Shown here in pieces: positions 40,547 through 49,657 of a DNA stretch of 64,000 bases. Origin of the DNA: Verrucomicrobiaceae bacterium. Lineage in GTDB: Bacteria; Verrucomicrobiota; Verrucomicrobiia; Verrucomicrobiales; Verrucomicrobiaceae. The stretch lies in contig JAIYDW010000114.1 of NCBI GenBank assembly GCA_027487315.1, forward strand, positions 1-64,000, written 5' to 3'. The notes below the pieces were generated by a model. It was given only the letters and a program-made list of their open reading frames with translations, searched no databases and was not told where the DNA came from. The translations under genes were made by a program, and so were the position numbers. Position 1 is the stretch's first letter. Each line of letters opens with the position of its first letter.

Positions 40547-41284
40547 TTATTTGGAAGTCTTGGTGAGCGTGACGTGATCAAACACCGACGTCGTCAGCGA
40601 GTCCGTCGTGTGGGAGGTGGATGCGAGGCCGATCAGGGCATCGGCTTTCAGGTCTATCTTAATCGTGCCGGTGAGCCACCACGTTTCGCCATCGAGGGAT
40701 TCGTAGCCGGTGAACTCATGGCCTCGGCGCACCAGCTTGAGCCAGCAGGGAAACTTTTCTTTGGGCACGCTGGGTGGTGGCGCGGCGGCATTGGGCATCA
40801 CGCGCACCGTCTTGTTGTCCGTCGCTTCGCGATACAAAAACTGCGTGCCGTCCACAGGCGTGATGGTCTGCGCGACCCGACGGGATCCACCTTCGAGCGA
40901 TTCACGAATGCAAAGGCTGGCCTTCGCATGCTTGTTGTTGCCTGGGTTTCCCATGCTCGCCACTCGTGCGACGAAGACGAAGTCACCTTGCATCGGCTGC
41001 CAGACGAAATGCCCTCCGTCCATCGGCCCCCAGATGTCCATCGTGCCTTCCAGCGTGAACACGCCATCCGCGTGCTTCGCCGAGCCTGCGAGCGTTCCGC
41101 CCTTCCCGAAAAGTGCGTTTTTTCCAAACTTCTCCACAGGCACAGGCGGCACTGCTTTGCCGACTTGCCCGCTGCCGATGTCTTGATGCTTCCACGGCTT
41201 TGGAAACGCGGGCGTGTCGGCGGCGTGGAGCGGGGTGAGTGACGAAGCGAAGAGAAGTGTGGAGGCGAGTAATCTGAGGTTCAT
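40547..41284 (-). CDS. secreted concanavalin-like (jelly-roll) protein, DUF1349-like
   Basis: A 245-residue protein with signal peptide MNLRLLASTLLFASSLTPLHAA. A jelly-roll fold is suggested by GVFTLEGTMDIWGPMDGGHF, GDFVFVARVASMG, KASLCIRESLEGGSR, WLKLVRRGHEFTGYESLDGE and IGLASTSHTTD near the C-terminus, typical of concanavalin-like lectin/DUF1349 domains. The final beta strand FDHVTLTKTSK fits. It could be a carbohydrate-binding or lyase-accessory protein. It sits between the TIM-barrel gene and the propeller gene with short gaps (30 and 8 bases), so is probably in the same transcript. Confidence 0.75.
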   Translation of the reverse strand: MNLRLLASTLLFASSLTPLHAADTPAFPKPWKHQDIGSGQVGKAVPPVPVEKFGKNALFGKGGTLAGSAKHADGVFTLEGTMDIWGPMDGGHFVWQPMQGDFVFVARVASMGNPGNNKHAKASLCIRESLEGGSRRVAQTITPVDGTQFLYREATDNKTVRVMPNAAAPPPSVPKEKFPCWLKLVRRGHEFTGYESLDGETWWLTGTIKIDLKADALIGLASTSHTTDSLTTSVFDHVTLTKTSK

Positions 41285-41314
41285 GAGGGGTATCGTTTTG
41301 TTTGGAGTTAGAAG

Positions 41315-42391
41315 TCAGCGCAGGAAGGCCTTCGGTGGGAGCTTCGTTTCAAGGCCGCCAGCGGGGTCACCTGCCAGATCGGGCTCAGCGAGCAGCTTGA
41401 TCACGTCTGGGTTCAGGCGTGTGGGATCCATGAACCAGAAGACGTAGTTGAGCTTGAGTTGGGTTTGAGCCATTTGCAGGTGATCGCGGACAGGGAATGG
41501 GATTTCATCGCCAGGCACGACCTTGCCGAGATGCACGCGCCCCCAGCCGGACTGTTTCTTGGCGGCCAAAGAATAGTTTTCCTTCTGCACCGCTGCGCCC
41601 ATCGGCACGGTTCCGGCGAGCTTCAGATACAGGCGATACACACCCGTCTTCGGATCGCTCAGACGACTTCCTTCGCGCGGATACACATCAGGGCCGCCCA
41701 TGCCGACACCGATCTCTTTGGCATAGTCACTCAACTCATCGATGAGCGTCTCCGGGAAGTTCATGTATTGGATGACGACTGTGTTTGGAAACGCGTGACG
41801 CAGCGCGAATACCTGCCGTTTGAGCGCCGCGAGGTAGGCTTTCTCGTTGTAAGGTTCGATGCCCTTCGGTGGCGACTCCGCCAACTTGGCCAATTGCCCA
41901 GGTGGGCCGAGCGCGGTCTCCGGCAGATTGACGGCCTCCAGGTTCGGGTCGTGATCAAACGCCTTGCCAAACGCGGCGAGCATTGCCTCAAAACGTGCGA
42001 TCACATTGCTGTTCCAGATGACCAGTTCGGATTCGCCATAGACGCCACCGCCGTATTCATCGCCGGTTAGGTAGTCGGGCACGCTGCGGCCTTTGACGAA
42101 AAACTTCTTGTATGAAAACTGCACGACGAGCTGTCGGCCATGCTTCTTTGCCAAGGCGAGATCGGTCTTCAGTGTGGAGAAATCGTAGACGTCTTTGGCC
42201 GATTCAAAGTCCCGCCAAGTATAGACCTTCTGAACTCCGCGAAAGTGCGGCAGTGTGAGCAGTTCTTCGGTCAGTTCTGATTTCCCGATGAAGATGTAGT
42301 GGCCAGGGTGCCATTTCACGCCGGGCGATTCATCGGCGCGGAGTAAGCCCGCGGCAACGAGGAAACAGAGGAGGATTGATCTAATGTTCAC
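41315..42391 (-). CDS. secreted TIM-barrel-like protein, putative glycoside hydrolase
   Basis: 358 residues from a GTG at 42391 giving a signal peptide (VNIRSILLCFLVAAGLLRAD). The open frame reaches 42559 but would overlap the upstream gene and adds a Ser/Arg-rich start. Sequence features are beta-strand ends such as RQLVVQFSYKKFFVKGRSVP, the possible catalytic segments YGGGVYGESELVIWNSNV and NLEAVNLPETALGPPG, and YVFWFMDPTRLNPDV. They suggest a (beta/alpha)8 barrel similar in spirit to GH5/GH42-type proteins, but I cannot name the family. In this run it follows the alpha-barrel gene by 34 bases. Confidence 0.7.
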   Translation of the reverse strand: MNIRSILLCFLVAAGLLRADESPGVKWHPGHYIFIGKSELTEELLTLPHFRGVQKVYTWRDFESAKDVYDFSTLKTDLALAKKHGRQLVVQFSYKKFFVKGRSVPDYLTGDEYGGGVYGESELVIWNSNVIARFEAMLAAFGKAFDHDPNLEAVNLPETALGPPGQLAKLAESPPKGIEPYNEKAYLAALKRQVFALRHAFPNTVVIQYMNFPETLIDELSDYAKEIGVGMGGPDVYPREGSRLSDPKTGVYRLYLKLAGTVPMGAAVQKENYSLAAKKQSGWGRVHLGKVVPGDEIPFPVRDHLQMAQTQLKLNYVFWFMDPTRLNPDVIKLLAEPDLAGDPAGGLETKLPPKAFLR

Positions 42392-42425
42392 AAATTGTTT
42401 AGGTGCTGGATTGAAGGCGGACCTT

Positions 42426-43703
42426 TTAGAGCGGCAGTTCCTTGAGCCGCCACCACGCCGCCTCGACCCAGAAAAACTGCGAGTAGTAGAGCTTGGCATA
42501 GTCGTAGCGCACGATGACCCGTTCCACATCGGCGGCACGTTGCCGTAAGATGGCGGCATCCGGCGCGAGCGTTACGATCCACGCGGCAGCGGCGGGCTCG
42601 CGCACAAAGCGGCTTTCCATTCCGCGACGCGGCGATGCTTTCTGAAAGACGCTCAACTGCTGCATCGAGAGTTCCTGCGCTTCGGTCTCGGTCTTTTGCG
42701 GCCTCCAGAGCGGCATCATCGTAGCTCGCCAGTCCATGTTGAAGGTGCTCGGATCGTTGGGATCAAACTTCTCCGCCAGAGGCAGGCTCTTTGCGGCGAG
42801 ATCCGCGCTCGCCTGGAGACCTCGGCCTAATGCGATACGCACGGATTCTTCCTTCTCCATCTCCCACAAAGCGCGCATCGACGCGACGGAGACGCCTGAT
42901 GTCCACGAGTGAGGCTTCCCATCCTCGAAAACCATGCCCCTCTCACATACTTCGAGGCGAGTGAGCTTGTCCTTGCCACCGCGCTCGATCAACGCCGCGC
43001 GATAGAGAGTGTCCCACTTCGCATCGCCGGTGACCTGATGCATCATCTTTGCCACGAAGAGCAGACGCGGTGCACCTTCGAAGGAGAAGCCGGCGAAGCT
43101 GCCACGCTTCTCGAACGGCGGTTCCGCAGGCATCGCCCACTTCAGGTCCACGATCACATCGGCGGTCTCAACGAGTTTCTCCACGATGCGTTCGCGCTCT
43201 TCTTTCGTCGCGAGACCCGCATTCAAATAGCGCCAGAGCCCAAGAAACCATGGCAAGGTCTGGTCGTTCGATCCCATCGCGTAGTGCGATTTCCCATCGG
43301 TGCTGACGCCACGCCCGACGAAGCCCTTCACTTCGCTGATGGAATTGAGAAAAAGCAGCCCCTCCATCAATCGCCTCGCCTCGGCCGCGTCGGCGGGAGA
43401 CTTTGTGTGCCGCCAGCGGTTCACCGTAGCATCCATGTAGAGGCCGTTGAACATCGCACCGTTCTCGATGGGTGCCCACCAACCGAGTGCGTTTGGCTTA
43501 CCTTCGCGACACTCCTCAGGTGTGGGCAAGCTTACCGAACCATCGAGGTCAGTGAAGTCCAGAATCACTCCATGCTTGTCGACAAACCTCCGCCACATCT
43601 CCGAGTGCGCCTGCTCCACGCTTTGGGTCGCCTCCGTCAATTCGGCAGCGTGTGACAGAGGATTACAGGTGAGGAGAGACAGGATGATAAACGTGTATTT
43701 CAT
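42426..43703 (-). CDS. secreted alpha-helical barrel protein, unknown family
   Basis: A 425-residue exported protein (signal MKYTFIILSLLTCNPLSHAA). Helix-rich with aromatic-Gly loops (GWWAPIENGAMFNGLYMDAT, SHYAMGSNDQTLPWFLGLWR, GSFAGFSFEGAPRLLFVAK, FWVEAAWWRLKELPL), which suggests an (alpha/alpha) toroid fold, as in many polysaccharide lyases and glycoside hydrolases. No catalytic signature I can identify with confidence. First of a five-gene minus-strand run (42426, 41315, 40547, 39552, 38239). A gap of 155 bases separates it from the sulfatase at 43859, with nothing notable in it. Confidence 0.7.
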   Translation of the reverse strand: MKYTFIILSLLTCNPLSHAAELTEATQSVEQAHSEMWRRFVDKHGVILDFTDLDGSVSLPTPEECREGKPNALGWWAPIENGAMFNGLYMDATVNRWRHTKSPADAAEARRLMEGLLFLNSISEVKGFVGRGVSTDGKSHYAMGSNDQTLPWFLGLWRYLNAGLATKEERERIVEKLVETADVIVDLKWAMPAEPPFEKRGSFAGFSFEGAPRLLFVAKMMHQVTGDAKWDTLYRAALIERGGKDKLTRLEVCERGMVFEDGKPHSWTSGVSVASMRALWEMEKEESVRIALGRGLQASADLAAKSLPLAEKFDPNDPSTFNMDWRATMMPLWRPQKTETEAQELSMQQLSVFQKASPRRGMESRFVREPAAAAWIVTLAPDAAILRQRAADVERVIVRYDYAKLYYSQFFWVEAAWWRLKELPL

Positions 43704-43858
43704 ATGGGTTACTGGATCAAGGTTGGCTCGTATTCACCGATTGTTCTTGGTGGTAGTATTGGCATCCGCTGTGGTTGATTTACTTGCGTTGGGCGGTAGG
43801 GCAAGGGGAGTTGGCTCTGTCTGCTTGATTTGGTTGGAGGTTTCTTGGCGGATGAGAG

Positions 43859-45235
43859 CTACTTCTTCAATTGCTGCTGCAAAGGCGTCACGGCGGCTTT
43901 CAGGTAGGTGGCGTAGCGCTGGCGGAGTTCTTTGACCTTCTCGGGGTGCGCGACGGCGAGGTCTTGGGTTTCGCTGGGGTCATCGCGGAGGTTGAAGAGT
44001 TCGGTTTTTGGGGCTGTGCGGTTCTCCTTTTTCGACTTCTTGTCGCCCTGCTTTCGCTCGCCGGTTTCGAGATCGACGCTCGGCGTAACGCCGTCGTTGC
44101 CGTTGAGGATGAGTTTCCAGTCGCCCATGCGAATCGCTCCGTCGTTGGAGGTGATGGCATTGAGCAGGATGTCCTCGTGCGGTGAGGGTTTTCCCTCGGT
44201 GAGCACGGGCAGGATGTCGCGACCATCGAGCGGGAGTTTTTGCTCTAAGCTGCCGCCAGCGGTGTTCACGAAGGTGGGGAAGAGATCGACGATGTGCAGT
44301 GGCTCGGTGATGACGGTGCCCGGCGGGATGTGACCGGGCCATGCGGCGAGCGCGGGCGAGCGGATGCCGCCTTCGTAGAGCGAGGATTTGAAGGCCCGGT
44401 AAGGCAGATTACGACCTGGTGGCATGCCGCCGTTATCACTGGAGAAAACGATGAGCGTGTTCTCCCGGCGCCCCGTTTCTTCCAGAGCGGTGAAGATTGT
44501 GCCGCAACCGTCATCGACTGCGGTTAGCGCAGCGGCGAGTGTGGCGCGTTGCTCGTTCATCGCGGGTTGATAGGAGGCGACAGCTTCCTTGCTCGGGGCT
44601 TGCAGCGGCCCATGCACCCCGGTGAAGGGCACATAGAGGAAGAGCGGCTTGTCCTTTGGCTGTCGACGGATGATTGCAGCGGCTTCGTCGGCCTCCAATG
44701 TGGTCGCATAACCTTCCTCAACGACGAGTTCGCCATTCCGACGCCAGTCCAGCTCGCCGTTTTTGAAGTAGTTGTGATGCGTGAAGTAGTCTATACCTTC
44801 GAGATGGCCGAGCGAGTGATCAAAGCCGCGTGCCTTCGGCCAATACGCTTTGTCGAAGTGCCCGACGTGCCATTTGCCGCAGATCGCGGTGGTGTAGCCC
44901 GCGTCGTGCAGCGCATTGGCGATGGTGCGCTCCTCTAGCGGCATGCCGTATTTCGATTGCTGCCGGAGCACGTTCAACTGCATGCCCGAGCGAATCGGAT
45001 AGCGCCCGGTGAGAAACGCCACGCGCGTCGGTGTGCAAACCGGCATCACATAGAAGTGCTCCAGCTTCGCACCACTCGCCGCGAGTTTGTCGAGGTGCGG
45101 CGTCTTGATGTCACTGCCATGCCAGCCGACATCGGCATTGCCAAGATCATCGGCGAGGAGGAAGACGATGTCGGGAGGCGGCGCGGCGAAGAGCGTGGAG
45201 CCAAGAGTGAGGAGGGTGAAAAGGAGGCGTGTCAT
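43859..45235 (-). CDS. sulfatase (S1 family)
   Basis: A 458-residue secreted sulfatase. Signal peptide MTRLLFTLLTLGSTLFAA; metal ligands in FLLADDLGNADVGWHG (Asp29-Asp30); formylglycine motif CTPTRVAFLTGRYPIRSGMQ with Cys67-Arg71; second metal site VFSSDNGGMPPGRNL; KWHVGHFDKAYWPKARGFDH around residue 120. The layout resembles arylsulfatase B-type enzymes (N-acetylgalactosamine-4-sulfatases), with the GMQLNVLRQQSKYGMPLEER segment after the motif. It is preceded by a GH-like gene with a six-base gap, hence probably co-transcribed. Confidence 0.94.
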   Translation of the reverse strand: MTRLLFTLLTLGSTLFAAPPPDIVFLLADDLGNADVGWHGSDIKTPHLDKLAASGAKLEHFYVMPVCTPTRVAFLTGRYPIRSGMQLNVLRQQSKYGMPLEERTIANALHDAGYTTAICGKWHVGHFDKAYWPKARGFDHSLGHLEGIDYFTHHNYFKNGELDWRRNGELVVEEGYATTLEADEAAAIIRRQPKDKPLFLYVPFTGVHGPLQAPSKEAVASYQPAMNEQRATLAAALTAVDDGCGTIFTALEETGRRENTLIVFSSDNGGMPPGRNLPYRAFKSSLYEGGIRSPALAAWPGHIPPGTVITEPLHIVDLFPTFVNTAGGSLEQKLPLDGRDILPVLTEGKPSPHEDILLNAITSNDGAIRMGDWKLILNGNDGVTPSVDLETGERKQGDKKSKKENRTAPKTELFNLRDDPSETQDLAVAHPEKVKELRQRYATYLKAAVTPLQQQLKK

Positions 45236-45241
45236 GATGAC

Positions 45242-46687
45242 TTACTGCTTTGGTTCGCCACTTGACCGATGCAGCCCCTCGCACTTCGCGATGGCGGCTT
45301 TTAGGGGCGTGAGGATGGGCTGGATGGGGCGCTCGTGATCATCAATAAAACCTTCGCGGTAGAGCACGCCGCGTTGCTCGTAGCTGGCGATTTCTTTGGC
45401 GTTGCCTTTCTTCACGGCGTCGATGTAGGGCTTGCGGAGGCCGCGCATGTAGCCGCAGTGATGCCAGCCGATGAACCAGGGTTGGGCGAAGAGCTTCTTC
45501 AGCGTCTCGTCGTAGGTTTGGCCGAGCGATTGAAAAAACGCGGGGTTCTCGCCGCGCAGGGAGTTGTCGGGCCAGAAGGGCTTGCAGGTGGTGTCGCCAT
45601 TGATGATCGGCAGGCCGCTCTCGCGATGCACGGTGGTGAGCGTGGCCACCTGCTCATCGGCGGGGCCGTAGTATTGCACGCTGATGACATCCACAAAGCC
45701 GCGCATGGCCTTGAGACTGTTCGCGAGCTGCACGGGGAACTTGCGGTCGCGATTCATGTTCAGTTTATCGCCGAGGATGAGATGCGTGGTGTCGTGCTGT
45801 CGGATGCTGTGATGCCGCTCCGCATACCAGCGGCGAATGAGGATGGAAAGGAAGGCGCGACTGTCGGCGCCGGCTGCTTTGGCATCGCCCAGCTCACGCC
45901 ACTGCGTGCAGGCCGCGAGTTCCTCCCACGTCGCCGCTTTCACCGCATAAACCGCCGCCGCCTTGGCCGGATCGGCATGGCGCTTCTGCAAAAGCTCGAT
46001 CCACGCCTGCTTTCCCGCCGCTGTGGCAGGCAGCGACATCAGCGCATGAACCCACGGATGAAGCTGCCACTGCGCAGGCGAGAGTTTGGCAAATGCCGCA
46101 CTGCTCGCATCATCCTCCACCGTCCACGGCGGGCCGTCGGTGTAGGCGTAGCCGAGCAATCGCGAGTCCTGCGCACGCGGCTTCACGAGCTGATCCGCCA
46201 CCTCATCGAGCTGAACTCGAAATGCCTCGCTAAAAACATCCATGGGCCGTTTCGCAAAGCTGGCGACGAGTTCCGACCGCTTCATGTTCCAGCCCCACGA
46301 CACCGGAATCGCCAACTGGCAAACATAGTAGCCGCCAACGGCCTCCTGCAGGCTGCGCGAGAGCGGATTGTGAAACCCAAGCGTGTTGAAGCCCCAGTCC
46401 TTGAAGTTCGCCGCCACATTCGCCGACCACTTTTTCACCGCCGCCGATTCTTCATTAAAAGAGCCATCTTTGGCAAAGATCTCGCCGCCATAGGTCTCGC
46501 GCACAAACTCGGTATTGCGCGGACTCTGCCAATAAAGCGGCTCCACATGATTCGCGCCGATGGAGAGAAAGTTTGCGCCTGTGGGCGAGCGAAACCACCA
46601 CACGCCGTTTTCTTGCTTGACGGTGACTGCCTTGTCCTGAGCACTGACAGACAGGGTGAGGGCGATGAAGATGGCGAGAGCTTTCAT
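45242..46687 (-). CDS. secreted agarase-like glycoside hydrolase (GH50-like TIM barrel)
   Basis: A 481-residue exported protein (signal MKALAIFIALTLSVSAQ). It opens with NGVWWFRSPTGANFLSIGAN and FKDWGFNTLGFHNP, a pattern shared with GH50-type beta-agarases, and shows a (beta/alpha)8-like sequence with acidic strand ends in LGYAYTDGPPWTVEDD, VDVISVQYYGPADEQVATL, GLPIINGDTTCKPFW and GWHHCGYMRGLRKPY. The activity could be on agar or another galactan, but this is weak inference. The 712-codon plus-strand frame overlapping it is an antisense shadow. It directly precedes the 43859-45235 sulfatase. Confidence 0.72.
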   Translation of the reverse strand: MKALAIFIALTLSVSAQDKAVTVKQENGVWWFRSPTGANFLSIGANHVEPLYWQSPRNTEFVRETYGGEIFAKDGSFNEESAAVKKWSANVAANFKDWGFNTLGFHNPLSRSLQEAVGGYYVCQLAIPVSWGWNMKRSELVASFAKRPMDVFSEAFRVQLDEVADQLVKPRAQDSRLLGYAYTDGPPWTVEDDASSAAFAKLSPAQWQLHPWVHALMSLPATAAGKQAWIELLQKRHADPAKAAAVYAVKAATWEELAACTQWRELGDAKAAGADSRAFLSILIRRWYAERHHSIRQHDTTHLILGDKLNMNRDRKFPVQLANSLKAMRGFVDVISVQYYGPADEQVATLTTVHRESGLPIINGDTTCKPFWPDNSLRGENPAFFQSLGQTYDETLKKLFAQPWFIGWHHCGYMRGLRKPYIDAVKKGNAKEIASYEQRGVLYREGFIDDHERPIQPILTPLKAAIAKCEGLHRSSGEPKQ

Positions 46688-46705
46688 GGCGTGGTTGCCT
46701 TCGAT

Positions 46706-48136
46706 TTACTTGGCTTGCTGACGCCTTTTGGGATGCTCGGGTTTTGGTTCGGCGGCATTGGGCCAGCAGGGGCCATCGTCAAAGAAGTGCGCACCAGTGC
46801 CGGGGCCGGTGAAGTCGCCGAGGTCGGCGCGGGATTCGTCGGCGAGTTGGGTGAGGAGCTTCACGACGGCAGGCTGTTTTGCGGCGAGGTTGGTGGATTC
46901 AGTCGGGTCGGTGGAGAGTTGGTAGAGTTGGGTCTTGGGCAAGAATTCGATGTGGCTGGTCACAAAATTTGGCATGTAGGGCATCTCGCCGCCGGCGGGG
47001 CGGGCGAAGACGAGTTTGAAGTCCTTGTGCCGCAAGGCGGTGAGGCGTGCGCCGTTGTGGTAGAGGAAGGTTTCTCGCGGGCTGGGAGCGTTGGGTTGGG
47101 TGAGGAAATCGGTGAGGTCGAAGCCGTCGAGCTTAGCGCCCGGGAGTTTCGTTCCGGAAAGGGCGGCGAAGGTGGGCAGCAGGTCGATAGTGGCGGCGAT
47201 GCCGTCGCTGGTTTCACCGGCGCGGACTTTGCCGGGCCAGCGCACGATGCCGGGGACACGCCAACCGCCCTCCCAAGTGGTCATTTTGGCTCCGCGAAAG
47301 GGTGCCGGGCTGCCGCCGTGGTCACCGATTTGTTTGTCGGTCCACGGGCCGTTGTCGCTGGTGAAGACGACGAGCGTGTTGTCATCGAGGCCGAGTTTTT
47401 TCAGCTTGGCGAAGATATCGCCGATGGCGGAGTCGAGTTCTTCGATGGCGTCGCCATACAAGCCGCGCTGTGACTTGCCGCGAAACGTCTCCGACACGCC
47501 GAGCGGCACATGCGGCATATGGTAGGCGAGGTAAAGGAAGAAGGGGTCGTCTTTGCTGCTGCGGATGAACTCCAGCGCCTCGCGGGTGCAATCGGCGGTG
47601 AGCGTATTCATATCGGCCTGGGTCTTGATGGTGCGCACGACCTCGCCGGGTTTGCGCATGAAGGGCACGACGGCCCCGGGTTGGATGTCGCGGGTGGCTC
47701 CATTGAAAGCGGGAGTGAAGTAGCTGTGCTGAAAGCCTTGTGCGATGGGGTCGCAGCCCGCGCTCATGCCGAGATGCCATTTGCCGACGATGCCGGTGCG
47801 ATAGCCAGCATCGCGTAGAATTTCGGCGATGAAGATTTCCTTTGTGTGTGGCAGCGTGTGGCCATTTTTGCCGTTTTGCACCTCGCCGATGCGAAGGGGG
47901 TAACAGCCGGTCATGAGCGCCGCGCGACTCGGACCGCAAATCGGCTGCGCATAGAAGCTGGTGAGCTTCAAGCCCTCCGAAGCCATCTTGTCGAGATGTG
48001 GCGTGCGGATGTCTTTCGCGCCGAAGCTGCCGAGATCGCCGTAGCCGAGGTCATCGGCGAGGATGATGAGGATGTTTGGCTGCGCTGCCTGGAGCGTGCA
48101 GCACAGGGCGAACAGGATGAAAAGGACGCGAGTCAT
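46706..48136 (-). CDS. sulfatase (S1 family)
   Basis: 476 residues from the ATG at 48136; a TTG at 48148 opens the same frame but would add only four residues before the signal peptide MTRVLFILFALCCTLQAAQ. Metal ligands in IILADDLGYGDLGSFG (Asp28-Asp29); formylglycine motif CGPSRAALMTGCYPLRIGEV with Cys67-Arg71; second metal region VFTSDNGPWTDKQIGDHG. C-terminal KPEHPKRRQQAK is basic. It resembles arylsulfatase A-type sulfatases. It ends 18 bases before the GH50-like gene starts and begins 18 bases after the next sulfatase ends, so the run looks like one transcript. Confidence 0.94.
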   Translation of the reverse strand: MTRVLFILFALCCTLQAAQPNILIILADDLGYGDLGSFGAKDIRTPHLDKMASEGLKLTSFYAQPICGPSRAALMTGCYPLRIGEVQNGKNGHTLPHTKEIFIAEILRDAGYRTGIVGKWHLGMSAGCDPIAQGFQHSYFTPAFNGATRDIQPGAVVPFMRKPGEVVRTIKTQADMNTLTADCTREALEFIRSSKDDPFFLYLAYHMPHVPLGVSETFRGKSQRGLYGDAIEELDSAIGDIFAKLKKLGLDDNTLVVFTSDNGPWTDKQIGDHGGSPAPFRGAKMTTWEGGWRVPGIVRWPGKVRAGETSDGIAATIDLLPTFAALSGTKLPGAKLDGFDLTDFLTQPNAPSPRETFLYHNGARLTALRHKDFKLVFARPAGGEMPYMPNFVTSHIEFLPKTQLYQLSTDPTESTNLAAKQPAVVKLLTQLADESRADLGDFTGPGTGAHFFDDGPCWPNAAEPKPEHPKRRQQAK

Positions 48137-48154
48137 GAGATGAACCAATCTGGG

Positions 48155-49585
48155 CTATCTGGCACCTGCGGACATCCACCAGCGCTTCTCATTGAAGTCG
48201 GGATTTGGGGTGGGGAGCTTGGCTTTGGTGCGTTTTAGCCAGGCGTTGAGGGCGTTGTTGAGGTGGGTGGTTTTTTTTGGGCGGTCGGTGGCGAGGTTGT
48301 GGGTTTCGTTGGGGTCTTCGCGGAGGTTGAAGACTTCGGTGCGGGGGCCGACGACGAGTTTGCCGTAGGGTTTGTCGTCGGGGGTGAAGCCGGTGGTGTC
48401 GAGATAGTCGCCGAACCAGTGGATGAGCTTCCAATCGCCCTCGCGGATGACGGCGCAGGGCGTGCGGCCGTAGTTTGTGGTGTAGGTGGGCATGTGCCAG
48501 AACAAGGCGGGGCGCTGGAGCGGGCCTGTTTGCGTGAGCAGAGGGAGGAGGCTTTCGCCGTCGAGTGGATGCGCTGTGGTCGGTGGCGCGTCGGCGAGCG
48601 CGGCAAATGTTGGATAAAAATCCACGGCATGCACGGGAGTATCGCATTCGCTGCCAGCTTTCACCTTTGCTGGCCAGCGCATGATGAGAGGGACGCGGAT
48701 GCCGCCTTCGTAGGGGGAGCCTTTGCCTTCGCGAAGCGGGGCGTTGTTTGTCACGCGGGAGAGGCCGCCGTTGTCGCTGGTGAAGATGACGAGGGTGTTG
48801 TCGCTGAGTTTGAGTTCATCGAGTTTAGCGAGAAGGCGGCCCACTTCATTATCGAGATGCTCCAGCATGGCGAGGTAGTTCGCGATGGGGCGTTCGGTGG
48901 AGCTGCCTTCATCGTTTGCCGACCGTTTGTAGCCTCGGGCGACATGTTTCGCAATCAATGCCTCCGGCGCTTCCAGCTTCGTGTGCGGGCTGAAATGGGC
49001 AGCGAAGGCAAACCAGGGCTTGCTGCGATTCGATTCGATGAAGCCAATGATGTCATCGGTGATGGCGGTGACGGTTTTGTCCTCGTGATGTTCGTTGCCA
49101 TTCGCCGGACCGGCGAAATCGAAGCCGTAGGAGTTGAAATAGCCTTCGCGCTTCCGCAGGGCTGCGACGGCGTAGTTGTGCGCGATGTGCCACTTGCCAC
49201 TGATGACAGTGGTGTAGCCCGCTTGGCGCAAGGTGGTCGCCAGCGTGGCTGTTTCCGGTCCCATCGCATCTTTCGCCTCGGCGGAACGCATGGGTGCAAA
49301 CGAGGGCTCCTTTTCGTTCAGCACCTTGAATACACCCGTGCGAGCGCCGTATTGTCCGGAGAGAAAGGCGGCACGCGTGGGCGAGCATTGCGCATCGGCA
49401 TACGCTTGGGTGAAGCGCATGCCTTGGGCTGCGAGGCGGTCGAGATGCGGCGTTTGCAGGTCTTTGTTGCCGTAGCAGCTCAACGCATTCCAGCCCATGT
49501 CATCTGCAAGGATGTGGAGGATGTTGGGCTGCGCGGCGAAGAGCGAAGGGCAGAGGGTGAGGAGGATGAGAAGGCGGCGGATCAT
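48155..49585 (-). CDS. sulfatase (S1 family)
   Basis: A 476-residue secreted sulfatase. Signal peptide MIRRLLILLTLCPSLFAAQ; metal ligands in LADDMGWNALSCYGN (Asp28-Asp29); formylglycine motif CSPTRAAFLSGQYGARTGVF with Cys67-Arg71; second metal region VIFTSDNGGLSRVTN. Family-typical GKWHIAHNYAVAALRKREGY follows near residue 130. C-terminal NPDFNEKRWWMSAGAR is shared in spirit with the sulfatase at 54863 (NPDFDPNAKPKAK). It lies downstream of the PcRGLX-like lyase gene by 72 bases. Substrate not deducible. Confidence 0.94.
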   Translation of the reverse strand: MIRRLLILLTLCPSLFAAQPNILHILADDMGWNALSCYGNKDLQTPHLDRLAAQGMRFTQAYADAQCSPTRAAFLSGQYGARTGVFKVLNEKEPSFAPMRSAEAKDAMGPETATLATTLRQAGYTTVISGKWHIAHNYAVAALRKREGYFNSYGFDFAGPANGNEHHEDKTVTAITDDIIGFIESNRSKPWFAFAAHFSPHTKLEAPEALIAKHVARGYKRSANDEGSSTERPIANYLAMLEHLDNEVGRLLAKLDELKLSDNTLVIFTSDNGGLSRVTNNAPLREGKGSPYEGGIRVPLIMRWPAKVKAGSECDTPVHAVDFYPTFAALADAPPTTAHPLDGESLLPLLTQTGPLQRPALFWHMPTYTTNYGRTPCAVIREGDWKLIHWFGDYLDTTGFTPDDKPYGKLVVGPRTEVFNLREDPNETHNLATDRPKKTTHLNNALNAWLKRTKAKLPTPNPDFNEKRWWMSAGAR

Positions 49586-49657
49586 CGGAAGAGGTAAATA
49601 GCTAACAGAAAATGGGGGTGGCAGATATCAGAATCCATTTTGTGCCCCCATTTGCTG

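Noticed and set aside
45335-47473. 712-codon plus-strand open frame across the GH50-like and sulfatase genes
   Set aside because: It lies antisense to two genes with signal peptides and catalytic motifs; its Ala/Gly/Arg/His/Glu-rich composition comes from GC-rich third positions on the other strand.
48263-49597. 444-codon plus-strand open frame antisense to a sulfatase
   Set aside because: The minus strand encodes a canonical sulfatase; the plus frame is Gly/Val/Ala-rich with no motif.
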